DNA of 64,000 nt from Hyparrhenia diplandra (lineage: Eukaryota > Streptophyta > Magnoliopsida > Poales > Poaceae), in assembly GCA_015847255.1 (NCBI GenBank), contig JADLZK010008410.1, positions 62,001 to 126,000 of the forward strand, in the 5' to 3' direction. The stretch's first letter is position 1, and each line of letters opens with the position of its first letter. Shown here in pieces: positions 23,514-35,870 of this stretch. The notes under the pieces are model-generated. The model was given only the letters and a program-made list of their open reading frames with translations, did no database searches and was not told the origin of the DNA. A program made the position numbers and the translations under genes.

Positions 23514-26500
23514 ATGGCGTCGCTGCTGCGCCTCCCCTCGCTGCTCACCCCGTCCAAGCCCCTGCTCCGGCGCCGGCTGCCAGCGGCGAGGCTCGCGGCC
23601 TCGGCCGCCGCGTCCAGGGGCCAGGCCTCGGCGGCCGTGGGAGCGGCAGCGCCGGCGGCGGCCGCGGAGACCCGCGGAGGGGGACAGGGAGGGGCAGGTC
23701 ACGCCGCGGTCCAAGGACTTCAACGCCTGGTACACGGACGTGATCGCCGCCGCCGAGCTCGCGGACTACGGACCCGTGCGGGGCACCATGGTCATCCGCC
23801 CCTACGGATACGCCATCTGGGGAGGCCATCCAGGTCAGTGCTCATTCGCTCCTCCTCCTTCCCCGTGCCGTGCGCCATCCTGCGTTTAGCATTGCTGAAG
23901 AATGATTACAGGTGCTTCTGCCTGCGCAGTCGTAGATTTCGAATCACCGTGTATCTCGGTTCCTGTTGATGCCCCATTTGTGCAACTTGGTAAGCTGAAG
24001 AATGGTGTAGTTGTGTAGAGTGTATGCATCGTGTGGCAACTTAAGTACCCATTTACCACAATGGTCCCCAAATGTTGTCCAGATAATCAGCGTGAACAAC
24101 GTGGGTTTTGTTTTTTTGCTGTTCTGGGGTGAGGTCTGTAACTTTTGCATGAAGTGGTATTCTTCCAATCATGCAGTGCACCTGTGGACTGTGATCAATG
24201 GGAGCTTCATTATGCATAGCATAACATTTTGACTTACTGTTTAGCTTCACGTCTGAATGCTCCTTATTCTAGGATACTTTTCATTGTTGCACTTCATCAA
24301 TGTCTGAATGTTTTCTTTTTTGTCAATTTATTGTAGGATTATTTGAATGTCAAATTCAAGGAAACAGGGCACAGCAACATGTACTTCCCTCAGGTTCGCA
24401 CAGCATGATCCATCTGTTTCTGCTATTCATTTTCTGGGGCAGTGCTCACTGCTCAGTGCTAACAATAGCTGATTGATCAATAAATAAGTTTGTTTCCGTA
24501 GCTCTATGTTGCAATTGTAGATTGTGTTTGATAGGAATACCATTTGTTAATGCGAGAAAATGTCAGCTCTCATTGCTAATAAAGTTTGAAAAGGCCTGTG
24601 CTTAGATGAAGTTTCAGAAATTGTAATTTCAGCTTTTGAGGGTATCACATACTAAAACCTCTTCAGATTACCATGTTCTGGAAGTTCAGAGTGCTTGATG
24701 CTGGCTGCTATTAACATGCTTCTGGATGCAAAAGACACATAATTTCAAAAGCAACAAAATGACAAATGTTCTGTTCTGTTAAGATGTGGGGGAAATTCAG
24801 GATAGTATGAAAATACATGCTCCATATAATGTCACATTCTCCTATGCAAATGATCTCTGGGGGAGTGATATTTGCATTGTTTTGTATTCAAAGGAATTCT
24901 GTACAGATGTCCTTCTTTGATGACATGGATCAATCTTTGGCCTTTATCTTCCTTTAGCTTTGTGTCATTGTCATACACCTTATTTCAGGTTATCTATTTT
25001 TGTCACTAAGCGATCACCTCATGCTTTATCTGAGCTAACACTCCATAGTTTTTGTTTGGAGTTTCTTATGCTTCTCCGTTATTGTATCAGTTCATTCCAT
25101 ACTCATTCATAGAGAAGGAAGCTAGTCATGTTGAAGGGTTTAGCCCGGAGCTTGCATTGGTCACCATTGGAGGAGGAAAAGAACTAGAGGAAAAGCTTGT
25201 GGTATTACTTTGCTCCATTTTTATGGTTTAATTTGTTACAGATCACTTATTTTGTTGGAAAAATGATTACATAGATTGCCTCCAAACCTGAACCTTTTGA
25301 ACTTGTGTTCTTGAGGGCTTTGTAGGTAAGACCAACAAGTGAGACCATTGTAAACCACATGTTCACCAAATGGATTCAGAGCTATCGTGATCTTCCTCTC
25401 ATGATTAACCAGGTAACTTCGTTGGCAAATTTAGATTATCTGTAGACTTGTAGTCCACTATTATTCACGATATTAAATAGTTCATATTTTCCTAGTGGGC
25501 TAATGTGACAAGATGGGAAATGCGGACAAAACCATTCATCCGAACTCTTGAATTTTTATGGCAAGAAGGTCATACAGCCCATGCCACCCTTGAAGAGGCA
25601 GAGAAGGAGGTCAGTTTTCACATTTTGTTTCCTAGTTGTTGTTGCTTCTGTTGTTGAAATTTCAAAGCCATTCATGTAATGGAGCAGGAACGCCAAGTCT
25701 TGAAAAACAATGAAAGATTCTGTTGCACTACCTCATCTTTTCCATTGTTATTGCTCTGCAGGCAATGCAGATGATTGATATATATACCAAGTTTGCCTAT
25801 GAGCATGCTGCAATACCAGTTATTCCAGGTAGAAAATCAAAAGTAGAAACATTTGCTGGTGCCAATCGGACTTACACTATAGAAGCTATGATGGGTGACA
25901 AGAAGGCCTTACAAGCTGGAACTAGTCACAACCTCGGCCAAAACTTTTCACGAGCTTTTGGAACACAGGTTGCGACCAGCTGTCTTCTTATCATGCCTAT
26001 TTCATGTGTTGGGTCCATTTTTTACATTTGAAAATTTTAGAAGAAATTGCTCACAAGGATTTGATTTGGTTCTTTTTAATTTGTTCTTGTTTTCCAGATA
26101 TTGCTTTTAAAATTAACAAAGATTTTGATCTTTTTCAATATCTGCAGTTTATGGATGAAAATGGTCAAATCGAACACGTCTGGCAGACCTCTTGGGCTAT
26201 TAGTACACGGTTTTGTTGGTGGTATTATCATGACCCATGGTGATGATGCTGGTCTAATGCTTCCTCCAAGGATTGCACCCATTCAGGTCTCCTCTCCCTC
26301 CCTCATTTACTTGCTTTTGTATTCACAACCTTCTCTCTGATGAACCTAGTCTTCCCTCCTTTATCTCTTGTGCTACTTTCAATCTTTTTCAATGTAATAA
26401 ATGGCCAACTAAAATTTATGTTGTTCGGTTTCCAAATCCATACCCATGATGGGGCTATCTAAGAATGTTCCTATTTAATTCAGGTCATAATAATACCTAT

Positions 26501-27974
26501 ATGGAAAAAGGGTGATGAGAAGGCTGCTGTTCTGGAAGCTGTAGATTCAGTTCAAAAAATACTCAAAGAAGTAGGAATCAGAGTTAAAGTGGATGACTCA
26601 GAGCTGCGAACTCCTGGATGGAAGTTCAACCATTATGAGATGAAAGTAATTGCTTCTACTCTTATAGTGGATATCCAATTCTTTTGTGTTGTTTAGCCAT
26701 TTGCTCTTACCATGTTTAGATTCGTATGCTTTCATCACTATGAAAAGCCCTGTTGATTTGATGATTTCATCGCTCTATGTTTGCGTGGCTATGACTAGGT
26801 ACATCAACTCTGCATGAGACCATTACTCCATCTGCTAGCACATTTCATTATTTGACCAAAAATGCTGTATTGTGTGTTGCTTAAAAGTCCACAACAATTT
26901 CTAGAAGGTTCTGTTGCATATTTCCTTCATTCCATTCCAGTTATGATGTATTAGATGCAATAATTTACTTTATGTATGTAATCTTGTTTTGAACATAGAT
27001 GTATCTGAGCTTTGTTATAAATCAGTCCATCTGGATGCAGATTATTTGCCTGTGTAACTTATTTCTCTCATTGTAAACTTATTTCTCTCATTTCATTGCA
27101 TTGCTTTTGACAGGGGTTCCTGTAAGAATAGAGATTGGTCCGCGTGATGTCACAAATAAGAGTGTTGTCGTTTCTAGGCGCGATGTCCCTGGAAAGCAAG
27201 GAAAGGAATTTGGAGTGTCTATGGAGCCGTCGGTATTGGTGAACCATATAAAGGGTCGTCTAGATGACATACAAGCATCCCTTTTACAGAAGGCCATCAC
27301 ATTCCGTGATAGGTAATTGTTTTCCATTGAAGGATTACCTTGTCTTTTTGTCTACTTGCAGGATACCTTTTTAATCTTCTGTTTGTTGATTGATGTCTGC
27401 AAACCAACCTTTATCCATGGGCATAAATGTTTCAATACAACCACAGTTGTTAATTATATATAAAGTTTATAGTATTTATTGGTTTACATAGTAGAGATGG
27501 TATCCTGAATATTGATAATATTTTGGAAGGCTCCATATCTTCTTTAAATGGCTGTATTTCAAGGATATTTCCTTTTCTTTGTGTCACTACCTTTCCATAC
27601 ACCTGTTTCAAGCAATTTAGCCTGTTTCATACTTGCAGTAACATTGTCGACGTAAGCTCATATGGAGAGCTGAAGGAAGCTATTTCTGAAGGAAAATGGG
27701 CTAGAGGCCCTTGGTCAGCTAGGTAGGTTAACTTTTGTGAACTGTCTATCATCGTTTTCATGTTTGTATAAGTATAAGCATCAGTTGTTTCTCTGTCACA
27801 TGTAAACTTTACTGAACTGTGGTAAACTTCAGCGATGCTGATGAGCTGAAGGTGAAAGAAGAGACCAGCGCCACCATCAGATGCTACCCTTTCGAGCAGC
27901 CTGAGGGCACCAAGAAATGCTTCATGACTGGGAACCCGGCAGAGGAAGTCGCAATTTTTGCAAAGTCATACTAG
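23514..27974 (+). CDS. PRORS1: Prolyl-tRNA synthetase, organellar (PRORS1/OVA6 type)
   Basis: Eleven exons: 23514-23833, 24337-24393, 25091-25201, 25326-25412, 25496-25609, 25762-25968, 26148-26286, 26484-26645, 27114-27312, 27639-27722, 27833-27974. The Arg/Ala/Ser-rich start (MASLLRLPSLL) is a typical plastid/mitochondrial targeting peptide. The mature part has the class II core: motif 2 region (RPTSETIVNHMF, NQWANVTRWEMRTKPFIRT), motif 3 (HGDDAGLMLPPRIAPIQV), then the anticodon-binding domain and a C-terminal domain ending IFAKSY. The enzyme charges tRNA-Pro; its Arabidopsis counterpart serves both chloroplasts and mitochondria. Frame breaks: about 23679-23696 in a G-rich stretch, 23819-23822 (GGGG just before the exon 1 donor), 26211-26214 (TTTT, one too many) and 27113-27116 (one G too few at the acceptor). 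All other exon lengths and phases are exact, so the gene is probably functional. Confidence 0.93.
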
Positions 27975-28509
27975 GTCCACGGTGTCTGTCCATTTGCCAG
28001 AGATTAAAACAGCCCTTTCTTTTCCCTTTTTAGGATTGTACCTTGTGTCCCTGTCTAAAGGTCCGGATTGATCACGGTTCATGGATTAGCAGTGGAAAGC
28101 TTATGTTGCTGATATTTGAAATGTAAATTTGATAATCGATAGGTCAATTTTGCTCCAATCTAAGCATTCGTTTACAGGTTGCTTGCCTACTTAAGTATCA
28201 GTTGTTTCTAACAAGTTACCCTGTATGCTAAATCATTAAGTATCAGTTGTTTCTATGCTAAATCATGAAGTTACATTGAATTGTACTAAAGTTATACTAC
28301 TGAGAAAGGAGGGAAAACACCAATAATCCTTATACAATGAAAAGAAGATTGATTTATTCTGCTCTCAAATGGAAGGGGTAGAGATTAAAGAAAAACTTGA
28401 ATATATTGCTGCTACAAAGTATAATTGCTACTGCATATTAAACCATCACTTCATTCCAATTTTGCAACCATCTTCCGTCATTGTGTGCCGAGTTGCCACC
28501 GATTGCCTT
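27975..28509. other. 3' flanks of two convergent genes
   Basis: The prolyl-tRNA synthetase (+) and the MCTP gene (-) end tail to tail here. A TTAAGTATCAGTTGTTTCT motif occurs twice, about 46 bp apart (28191 and 28237). No further gene is seen. Confidence 0.6.
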
Positions 28510-31500
28510 CTACATGATCCGTTCAGACATGGATGGCAGCCGCCGGAAAAAGTTGATCACCGGTGCCGGCATCCGATCCCTGAACATTGGGTGGCGCAGG
28601 TAGTAGAACCCGGCGACCACGGCCACCATCTTCATGGGCACCACGTACAGCACCATGGCCACGAGCACGCACAGCGCGACGAACAAGCCGGTGGCGCGCG
28701 GGTCGCGCCACGACACGAGCGCCTGCAGCCTCTCTGCCTGCGTCGCGACGTCGCCGACCATCTGCTGCAGCCGCGCGCCCACCATCCTGGCGCGGTCGTA
28801 CCGCGCCCGCACCACCTCCGGCGGCCTCGCGCTCGGGATCGTGTCGAACTCCTCGTCCAGCTCCTCCCCTGTCGGGCGCCTCCGCCATGGACGCGCGCAC
28901 GCACGGGTGCGGCGCCGGCGCGCGCGGCCTGCGCCGGTACTTCCACACGCCCACGGCGGCGGCGTGGAGCGTCAGCGTCGGCACGACGAGGTCCGGGTGC
29001 CATGCCAGGAGGACCAGCACGGCGTGCGCCATCGCCGTCGCCATCGGGTTGCGCCACGACCGGGTGTCCTCCACCCAGCGCGCGGCGTCGGCGACCCAGG
29101 ACAGCGCGGCCACGGCGCGGTTCCAGTTGGCGCGCAGCTTGCGCATGCTGAACCCACGCGGCTCCGCGGCGTCCAGCATCCACGTCGCCACCTCGCGCCG
29201 CAGCGGCGGCTCCGCCGACCGAGCTAGGTGCGCCGCGGAGATGCGCGCCGCCGCCAGCCGCAGCGCCTCGCGGTTCACCGCCGGAATGGGCCGCTGGTGG
29301 TGCATCGCCGGGAGCGCCGGTCGGCCGTACATGTGCAGCACGTCCATCATCGACCCGGACGTCGAGAACCGGATGGCCAGCTCGACGTCGCCCATTCGCT
29401 TTGCGCCGGTGGGCAGCATCATGATGAGCGGGTACAGGCCACGGTACGCGCGGCCGCGCTCCAGCGTGGACAGCCGTATCCTCACCTTGCCCATGGGCCG
29501 CGAGCACGCCGCCGCGGCGGCGTCCTTGCCGTCTGACGGCTGCAACGGCGGTGGGTCGTCGAACACGCCGACGGTGAGTACGGTGCAGGGATCGTAAACC
29601 GGCCACGTGTACTGCTCGTTCCAAGCCGGGTCATAGCTGTCGGCGATGGTGCGCGTGCGCGCCCACTTGGGCCCGTACTTGGCCACGGCGTACGCGTCCG
29701 TGCAACCCTTGCCGTCGGCGGCGCGCATCGGCAGGGAGGCCCTTGCATCCGACGATGCCGAGCTCCACGACGCCAAGGGGGCGGGGGCCACAGCTGGCGC
29801 GCCGACGGCCGGAAGTCGCTGCACGCGTAGGACGGCTCGTCGGCGACGTTGTAGCCGCCGTCGAGGCACACGCGCACGTGAAGCCGGCCTCCGTGCAAGT
29901 GCATGGCCGCCTTCTTGCCGACTCTCTTGGCGGCCTCGTCGGACGGGAGGAGGTCGAGCCACTTGGACGCCACCTTCCGGTCGTCGACGCGCCTCTCGAC
30001 GGTGGCCAGCGATATGCTAGCCGAGCCGACGGGGAAGGCCTCTTTGCCGTGGCGCACTTCGAGGGGAGACGACGAGGCAGTCGTCGTCGGTGAACGGCTC
30101 GGCGGCGACGAAGAGAAGGTCCTCGTTCCACGCAGGCCCACCGTTGCGCGCCACCGGCGTGGTGCGCGTCTTGAGCGCCTGGAAGCCCAGCGTGGCGCGC
30201 ACCGCGATGCCGGCGTCGCGGGGAGGCGGCGCCGTGAGCGTGTCCTGCGCCTCGATGACGCTGAGGCGCAGGAGCCAGAGCTTAGGCGAGACGTAAACCT
30301 TGGCGCGTGACGCGGCGGCGGCCGTGGCCGTGAGGGCCGCCGGAGAGTCCGCCTTCCACGCGTCGGCGAAGGCCTCGTCGGCCTGCGTGCCCGCCCACGT
30401 GGCGACCATGAGGTCAGCGCCGGCGAGGCGGCGTCCGCCTTCGAGCCTGTACCACTGCGTCGCGAGAGGCCCGTCCGGCGGTTCCCGCGCGTGCACGTCG
30501 GCGGTGTCGAAGCAGAGGCCGCCAAGGAATTGGCGATCGTCGGCGACGGACACGTCGGCGTCGGGCGGCAGGTCCCAGACGGAGACCTCGAGCGTGGGGC
30601 CCGGCGAGTCGGTGGCCGGATCGCGCACGAACGCGAAGGTCTGGTCCCACTCGAAGAAGGCGCCGCGGCGTGCCTCCCGCGTGGACGCGTGGTGGCCGCC
30701 GGCGGCCACGCGCACGTGCGGGTGCGCGCCGGCGGGAAGCCCGCGCGCGCGTACCACCCTGACGAACAAGTATGGCATCTTGTCCACCAGATCGTGCTTG
30801 CTCTGCACCATCGGCTCCTCCAGTTGGGGCGGCGGCGGCGGCGCCAGCTGCCGTACAGGCATCGATACCTGCCGTGGCATCGGCGTCGGCGTCGGTTGAG
30901 GTGGCGGGCTCGACACAGGCTCCTCTTCCGGAGGCTTCTCCTCCGATGCTGCCACCGCCTCTGCCGTCATTAGGGGCGCGTCTTCCGGCGGCGCCGGTGC
31001 GGTATCAGCCTCCGGTGGCTTCTCCGTGGTGGCTCCGTCACCGGCTGATGCCTCTGCCGCCTCCGGCTGCGGCGGCGGTGGTGCTGCATCCATCGACTCC
31101 GCCTCGGCCTTGGGAGGCTCATCATCGGGCGTAGCAGAACCAGCATCATCGGGCGGCGGCGGCGGCGGCGGAGTTCCTGTTGTTGCTTCCGACGCCGCAG
31201 CAGCCGCATCAGGAGGAGCGGCGGCGTCGTTACCAGCAGCAGGTGGCTGCGGCTCCGGCTCCGGCGGCGCGAGCGGCACGTCGACGTAGTAGACCTTGAG
31301 GCCAATGTCGCCGCGGACCCAGTTGAAGCTGTTGAGGAATCCCTTGTTCTTCTCGAGCGGGAAGTAGATGAGCGCCTCCTCGCCCTTGCGCACGAACTGG
31401 CGCGCGTCGAGGCGGACGCGGCCGAGGAAGTTGTTCCGGCGTGTAGGCCCGACGCGGAGGTCGTGCAGCACGGCGACCTCGAGCGGCTCCTCCTCCCCCG

Positions 31501-31708
31501 CGGCGACGACGCCGGCGGTGGCCGGGAAGTCGAACTCGAGCGCCTCGTTCCACGCCGGGTTGAGGTCCCTGACCACGGTGCGCGTCTTGCGGCGCTGCCC
31601 GTCGAAGTCGGCGCGCGCGTACGGGCTCGACGTGCCCGTGCCGTCCTTGGGCACCAGGTCCCGCGCCTCCACCACCTCCACTATCAGCTTCCTCGCCGTC
31701 GCCGCCAT
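28510..31708 (-). CDS. Multiple C2 domain and transmembrane region protein (MCTP, QUIRKY-like)
   Basis: Single-exon gene of about 1,060 residues; start at the ATG 31706-31708 (MAATARKLIVEV). Domains: an N-terminal C2 (VEVVEARDLVPKDG, LNPAWNEALEFDF), a long Pro/Ala/Glu-rich linker (about residues 150-300), three more C2 domains (VRVVRARGLPAG; LLRLSVIEAQDTL; a fourth with DPAWNEQYTWPVYDP), then the C-terminal PRT_C region with two hydrophobic segments (LVLLAWHPDLVVPTL and LFVALCVLVAMVLYVV). Plant MCTPs sit at ER-plasma membrane contacts in plasmodesmata; QUIRKY works with the receptor kinase STRUBBELIG in organ shape, and relatives (FTIP) move florigen. The layout with an extra N-terminal C2 is QUIRKY-like. 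Frame breaks: 30063-30066, about 29777-29787, 29734-29736 and 28866-28869, all G/C runs one or two bases off; the reading resumes each time with conserved sequence. Confidence 0.9.
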
Positions 31709-33749
31709 CACGGTTTACGAATCACGATCGATCAGCACCAACCGCGCGCGGCGAGACACCTTGGAGCTTTGGCCTTCAGCTGCATATGGAGGGGCTATGG
31801 CAATTGGCAATTAGCGAGATGGGTCAGTGTGAGCGTGGGTGCATAGTGTGTTACAAGACACAAGTTATATGAACGTCAAAGTGGGTGACGAAATTGTATA
31901 TATAATAAAGATGAAGAATATATATTTGTTTGACGATGGAGAGAGAATTTGTCTTTTTTAAAACGAAATTGTGAGAGAATTTCATGGCACGCGGTTTATA
32001 AAAAAATTGGAAATGATTATTAAGAGGCGGAATAGTAGCTGATGCGAATTCCTTGCTTCATCTCTATGGGAATGAAGAAAAGGAAAAAAAAAAAAGGTCG
32101 TAGATGAACGGCTTAGGGTGTAGGGTGTTTAGTGAAGGAGACGTAGAGGTGCTTACCTTCATGTGAAAGTAGCTGATGATATGTTTTTGTATTGTGATAA
32201 AAGCATGTTATTCAGTCTACAACGACAAATATTAGATGCTTGTAATTATTCAAACGTATATATTCTTTCATTTTAGGTAATAAAACGTGTATCATATAGA
32301 GTGCCTTGTGTGTCCAATCACTACCAATATGCATGTTTTAGTTCCACCGCACAAAGAATTAGTCCTCTTAGGAATAAAATACGGACTAGTTTGAGTACAT
32401 GAAGAAGTTCATTTGGTCATCCTATTTGCCCGATTTTAACTTCAGAGTTCAGACACACAACTCGAAAGTTTGGAATTTTTGGACAACGGGCTATGAAATA
32501 CCATAGAAATTTGACCATATAGTTAGTTTTCAAACATGGTTCTTTTGTATTTTCTAAAAATAATAAAAACATTTTATTACTCTGAAATTTTTGAACAAGG
32601 GGCTATGAAGTTCTTGCTCATAGTAGTGCCCACACTATGTATTTAGATTATCATTTTGTGCTATATATCACATCTGGAGATCGACAAAGAGCTTTCATAC
32701 TCCAAATAGAGTACCCAATACGTTGATGTAAAATTACCCAAATTAGTTTTCAGAGCGCTAGAAGTACTATACTAGTTGCAATGAATAAAATACAATATAT
32801 AGGCATATAATGTGGCGAAGCATGATAATTGATACCTATGAGGTTGGTGTCATCTTCTGGTCTCCACACCTTATATGTGCACACTAGCATGATGGATTAC
32901 CTTGGTCAATCCCGGATATAATATAGCGCAAAATAGTAATTTAAATAAGTAACGGACGTGACCGGTAACAATAAAAATAAATACAATACAAATAACTTCA
33001 AATAAAGCGCCGATGTGCATATATATATATTGATCGTGTTTTAATTTTCTTTTAAAAATTATGTCTAACTAAGAATAAATGAGTCTTGATTTCTTATATA
33101 GGGTAAAATCTACAGTTTTATGTTCAGAAAACACAGAATCTCCCAAAAAAAAAAAAAAAGTTAGATAACCAAATTTATGTGCTAGTGGTAGTAGTTCAGT
33201 TGCTTAAGATCCTAGAGGTTTTGAGTTGCGTACATGAAAACAAAATTCAACAATATATAGTCACCCAAAATGTACACGTGAATGGGGGTGTATTTTTTTT
33301 TAAGATCCGGCAAGCTAACTTTGATTGATAATAAGAAGGAAGTAGTATCTGAGTTGGCGGAGCGAGAAGCGCCGACTTTCCAACCCAGCGTAGGCTGACT
33401 CAGAGCTTAAGTACAAACCCGATTATTCACAAACTAATGACAACAAATAGTGACCTAAGGTATTGAACCTAGTACAAACCCTCCGTAAAAAGATACAAGG
33501 AAGGACTATATACTAGACCTCTTTTAGAATGTAGAAATTTCACTGAAATTGAATAGATTTCTTTTCACCGAAATAACATAGGAACCGAAAAAAATAACTC
33601 ACGTTCTAATGAGAGGGGCTAAATATATATGTGTGAGGTACTGAAGTTGTTCACTACTGTTTCTCATAACGCATGAACATAAAACCAGCTCATGCATGCA
33701 TGAACACAAAACCTTAAGCTAGAAACGACGACATCATCCATCCCCCGGC
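31709..33749. other. MCTP 5' flank and AT-rich spacer
   Basis: The first 150 bp upstream of the MCTP start are presumably 5'UTR and promoter. The rest is AT-rich. A T-run at 33294-33302 followed by GC-richer sequence (33340-33410) could be the poly(A) end of an old minus-strand retroposon, and 33500-33620 looks like part of a MITE; neither has clear ends. No coding exon is supported. Confidence 0.35.
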
Positions 33750-34105
33750 CCACATGGGATCTGGAATCTACCAAGCAAAATACTTTGCTACACCTTTCGG
33801 CCATGGACACGCCTCCGATCCTGCCTTAAAGCTAGCTTATGGTGGACAGCTCACTCAAACCAACCAGCTAGGATCCCATCATGCATGTCCCTCTTGGCTT
33901 GGGTCAGGTGTGAAACGAATGGGGCTCTACGTAGAACAGTGGAGAAATGAGCAGAAATCTAGTCACAAAAGCGAAAAAGGGCAGCAAAAATGTTGGGGCA
34001 CATTGATCCACACCGACCCTCCTTTTCCATGTCCCCATCCGGCGGCCGTCCATGGAGACACCTGCTCCTCACGTGACCAGCAATCCATCCAGCGACCTAG
34101 ATTGA
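33750..34105 (+). repeat. Intergenic duplicated segment, copy A
   Basis: Shares an ordered series of blocks with 35455-35870: ATCTGGAATCT, AATACTTTG, a GGACATGGA/GGCCATGGACA block, AAAGCTAGCTTA, GTCACAAAA, GTCCCCATCCGGC, CATGGAGA, ACACCTGCTC and CCAGCGAC. The order and spacing are kept but identity is moderate. Open frames within are short and do not agree between copies, so it is probably non-coding. Confidence 0.7.
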
Positions 34106-34172
34106 AAAAAAAAAAGGAACCAGTTTCATTAATTCATTCCTGTATAACTCGATAAACTTCACTTCTTATATA

Positions 34173-34404
34173 CTCCCTCGCTCCCAAATTATAAGTCATT
34201 TCCAAGATCTTAGAGAGTCAAAACTTCTTAAATTTGACCGAATTTACATGACATTTATGATGTCAACTAAGTATCATTAGATTCTTTATTAATGATATTT
34301 TCATAATTACATATTTGATGTCACAAATGTTTTTATTTTTCTCTAATTTTGGTCAAACTTGAAATGCTTTGACTCTCCGCATTATGTCTTATAAGACATA
34401 ACTT
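34173..34404. mobile_element. Stowaway-like MITE, right end disrupted
   Basis: Left end CTCCCTCGCTCCCAAATTATAAGTC (shown here in part: CTCCCTCGCTCCCAAATTAT) preceded by TA at 34171-34172 is typical. The interior has the GGTCAAACTT motif at 34352. The expected right terminus is missing: the sequence turns into the target duplication of the adjacent SINE at 34389-34404. Confidence 0.65.
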
Positions 34405-34631
34405 TGGACCGAGCTGACCTCGAGTGGCTGCTAGGTCTTGCCAACCAGAGTTCAAGCCGCGGGGCAGAATTTCTGGTGTGGCACCCAAAAGAATCATATC
34501 GCCGTGCACTTGAGCTTGGTGATAGCGTCAGCAACGGTGCGCTTCGACAATGTCGGTTGTCCCGGTTCACTCAGCCCTTTAGCGATTGTGACCGGGTTTG
34601 AGGGCGATTCTTTCATGAATGGTCAATTTTT
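34405..34631 (+). mobile_element. tRNA-derived SINE, p-SINE-like
   Basis: A 227-bp insertion flanked by a perfect 16-bp target duplication TTATAAGACATAACTT (34389-34404 and 34632-34647). It has the two RNA polymerase III promoter boxes of a tRNA-derived SINE: box A-like GACCTCGAGTGG at 34416-34427 and box B-like GAGTTCAAGCC at 34448-34458. It ends in a short T-run, as rice p-SINE elements do. It inserted at the edge of a Stowaway-like MITE. Confidence 0.85.
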
Positions 34632-34702
34632 TTATAAGACATAACTTGACATGGCACTGTCTCTCAAAATACGCTTTGACTATCTATTTGTTTTATGTTA
34701 TA

Positions 34703-35027
34703 CTCTCTTCGTAATGGGAATAGAAGTTGTTTTGGACTCCCACTCAATGAGCACCAAAGGAAGTCGTCATCACTGCATGGTGTGGTTTGGGATGTTTTTG
34801 CCCCTACGTAAATTACGCTGCGCCAAAAAAAAGTGTTGCAGGGAGGCGTCCCAGCACAGCTCGCTTGGGACGCGTCGCACTGGCCAATCAACCAAGTAGA
34901 TGTTGATGCTTACTATGCACCGTCCCTTCATTTATTAGGGGTGAACATGAAAAAATTACCCCTAATAAATCACTCCTTGTTAATCGTAATCCTGTCCTAA
35001 ACGACCTCTAATACCATTACGGAGGAG
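34703..35027. mobile_element. Stowaway-like MITE, 325 bp
   Basis: Left end CTCTCTTCGTAATGGGAATAG and right end CTAATACCATTACGGAGGAG are inverted copies with a few mismatches; TA flanks both (34701-34702, 35028-35029). The end sequence (TGGTATTAGA-GTCGTTTAGGAC type) is the same family as the element at 43603-43857, but the interior is longer and different. Confidence 0.75.
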
Positions 35028-35454
35028 TATTACTCATGCTTATAAACTTATAACGATTGGATAGTACATTTAATTATAAATCTGATTATATTGGAATAAG
35101 TAAAAAAAAAATAGCCAACCCATTGGTCGAGGATTTTTAAAGTTTGAATATTGATATGTGTGTGCGTTTTCTAAAAAAGAACATGGAGGGAGTATTTCTC
35201 GATCTGGGGCCTTCATCTCTACTAGCTAGGTCCTTCGTCTTGTAAAAGAACAAAGTTAGATGCCCATTCTGTACCACAAAGTGAGGAGCCGATTGTTAGA
35301 ATCGAGAAGGCTGATTAAAAAGAGGTGAATCGTCATTTCTAATCTAAAACTAAAAAGTGCCAAAATAAAAGCGGAAATAAACTAACGGCTGGAAATAAAC
35401 ACAAAATCAACGCTCCTCCGGGCAGATCTGCCCCCACGTTTTAAAGAATGAAGC

Positions 35455-35870
35455 GACATCCACCCCCCACACAGGATCTGGAATCTGATAGGCATAATAC
35501 TTTGAAACCTTTTGGACATGGATGGGTCTCCCCTTAAAGATAGCTTAGCTAGGCTGAGGATGGAGACCAAGGGCACAACTGAATCGATCGGGATTCCATG
35601 TTACATGTTTATGTATATGTGTGTGTGAAAGTGAAACGATCGATTACGGTACGTAGAAAAGGAGCACTGAGGTGCGATTAGAAATGGCAGAAAGCGCCGT
35701 GTGATCCATCGTCACAAAAAGCAAAAAAAATAAGGGCCGCAAAAGTTGAAGGACATCCCGCCGGCCATCTTCTTTCCTTGTCCCCATCCGGCCGTCCGAT
35801 CCATGGAGATGCATGGACACCTGCTCTCCATCCAAATCCTCACATGGACACCCAGCGACTGATTCATCAA
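35455..35870 (+). repeat. Intergenic duplicated segment, copy B
   Basis: Second copy of the segment at 33750-34105, about 1.7 kb away in the same orientation, with the same block order. Between the copies lie two Stowaways and the SINE, so the duplication may predate or surround these insertions. Confidence 0.7.

Noticed and set aside
28587..29597. Plus-strand open frame of 336 codons
   Set aside because: It is antisense to the MCTP gene in very GC-rich DNA; the minus strand shows C2 and membrane motifs, and the plus-strand product is Arg/Ala/Pro-rich without domains.
34405..34631. A real tRNA gene at the box A/box B sequences
   Set aside because: No complete cloverleaf or acceptor stem is visible, and the segment is flanked by a 16-bp target duplication, so it is a SINE.
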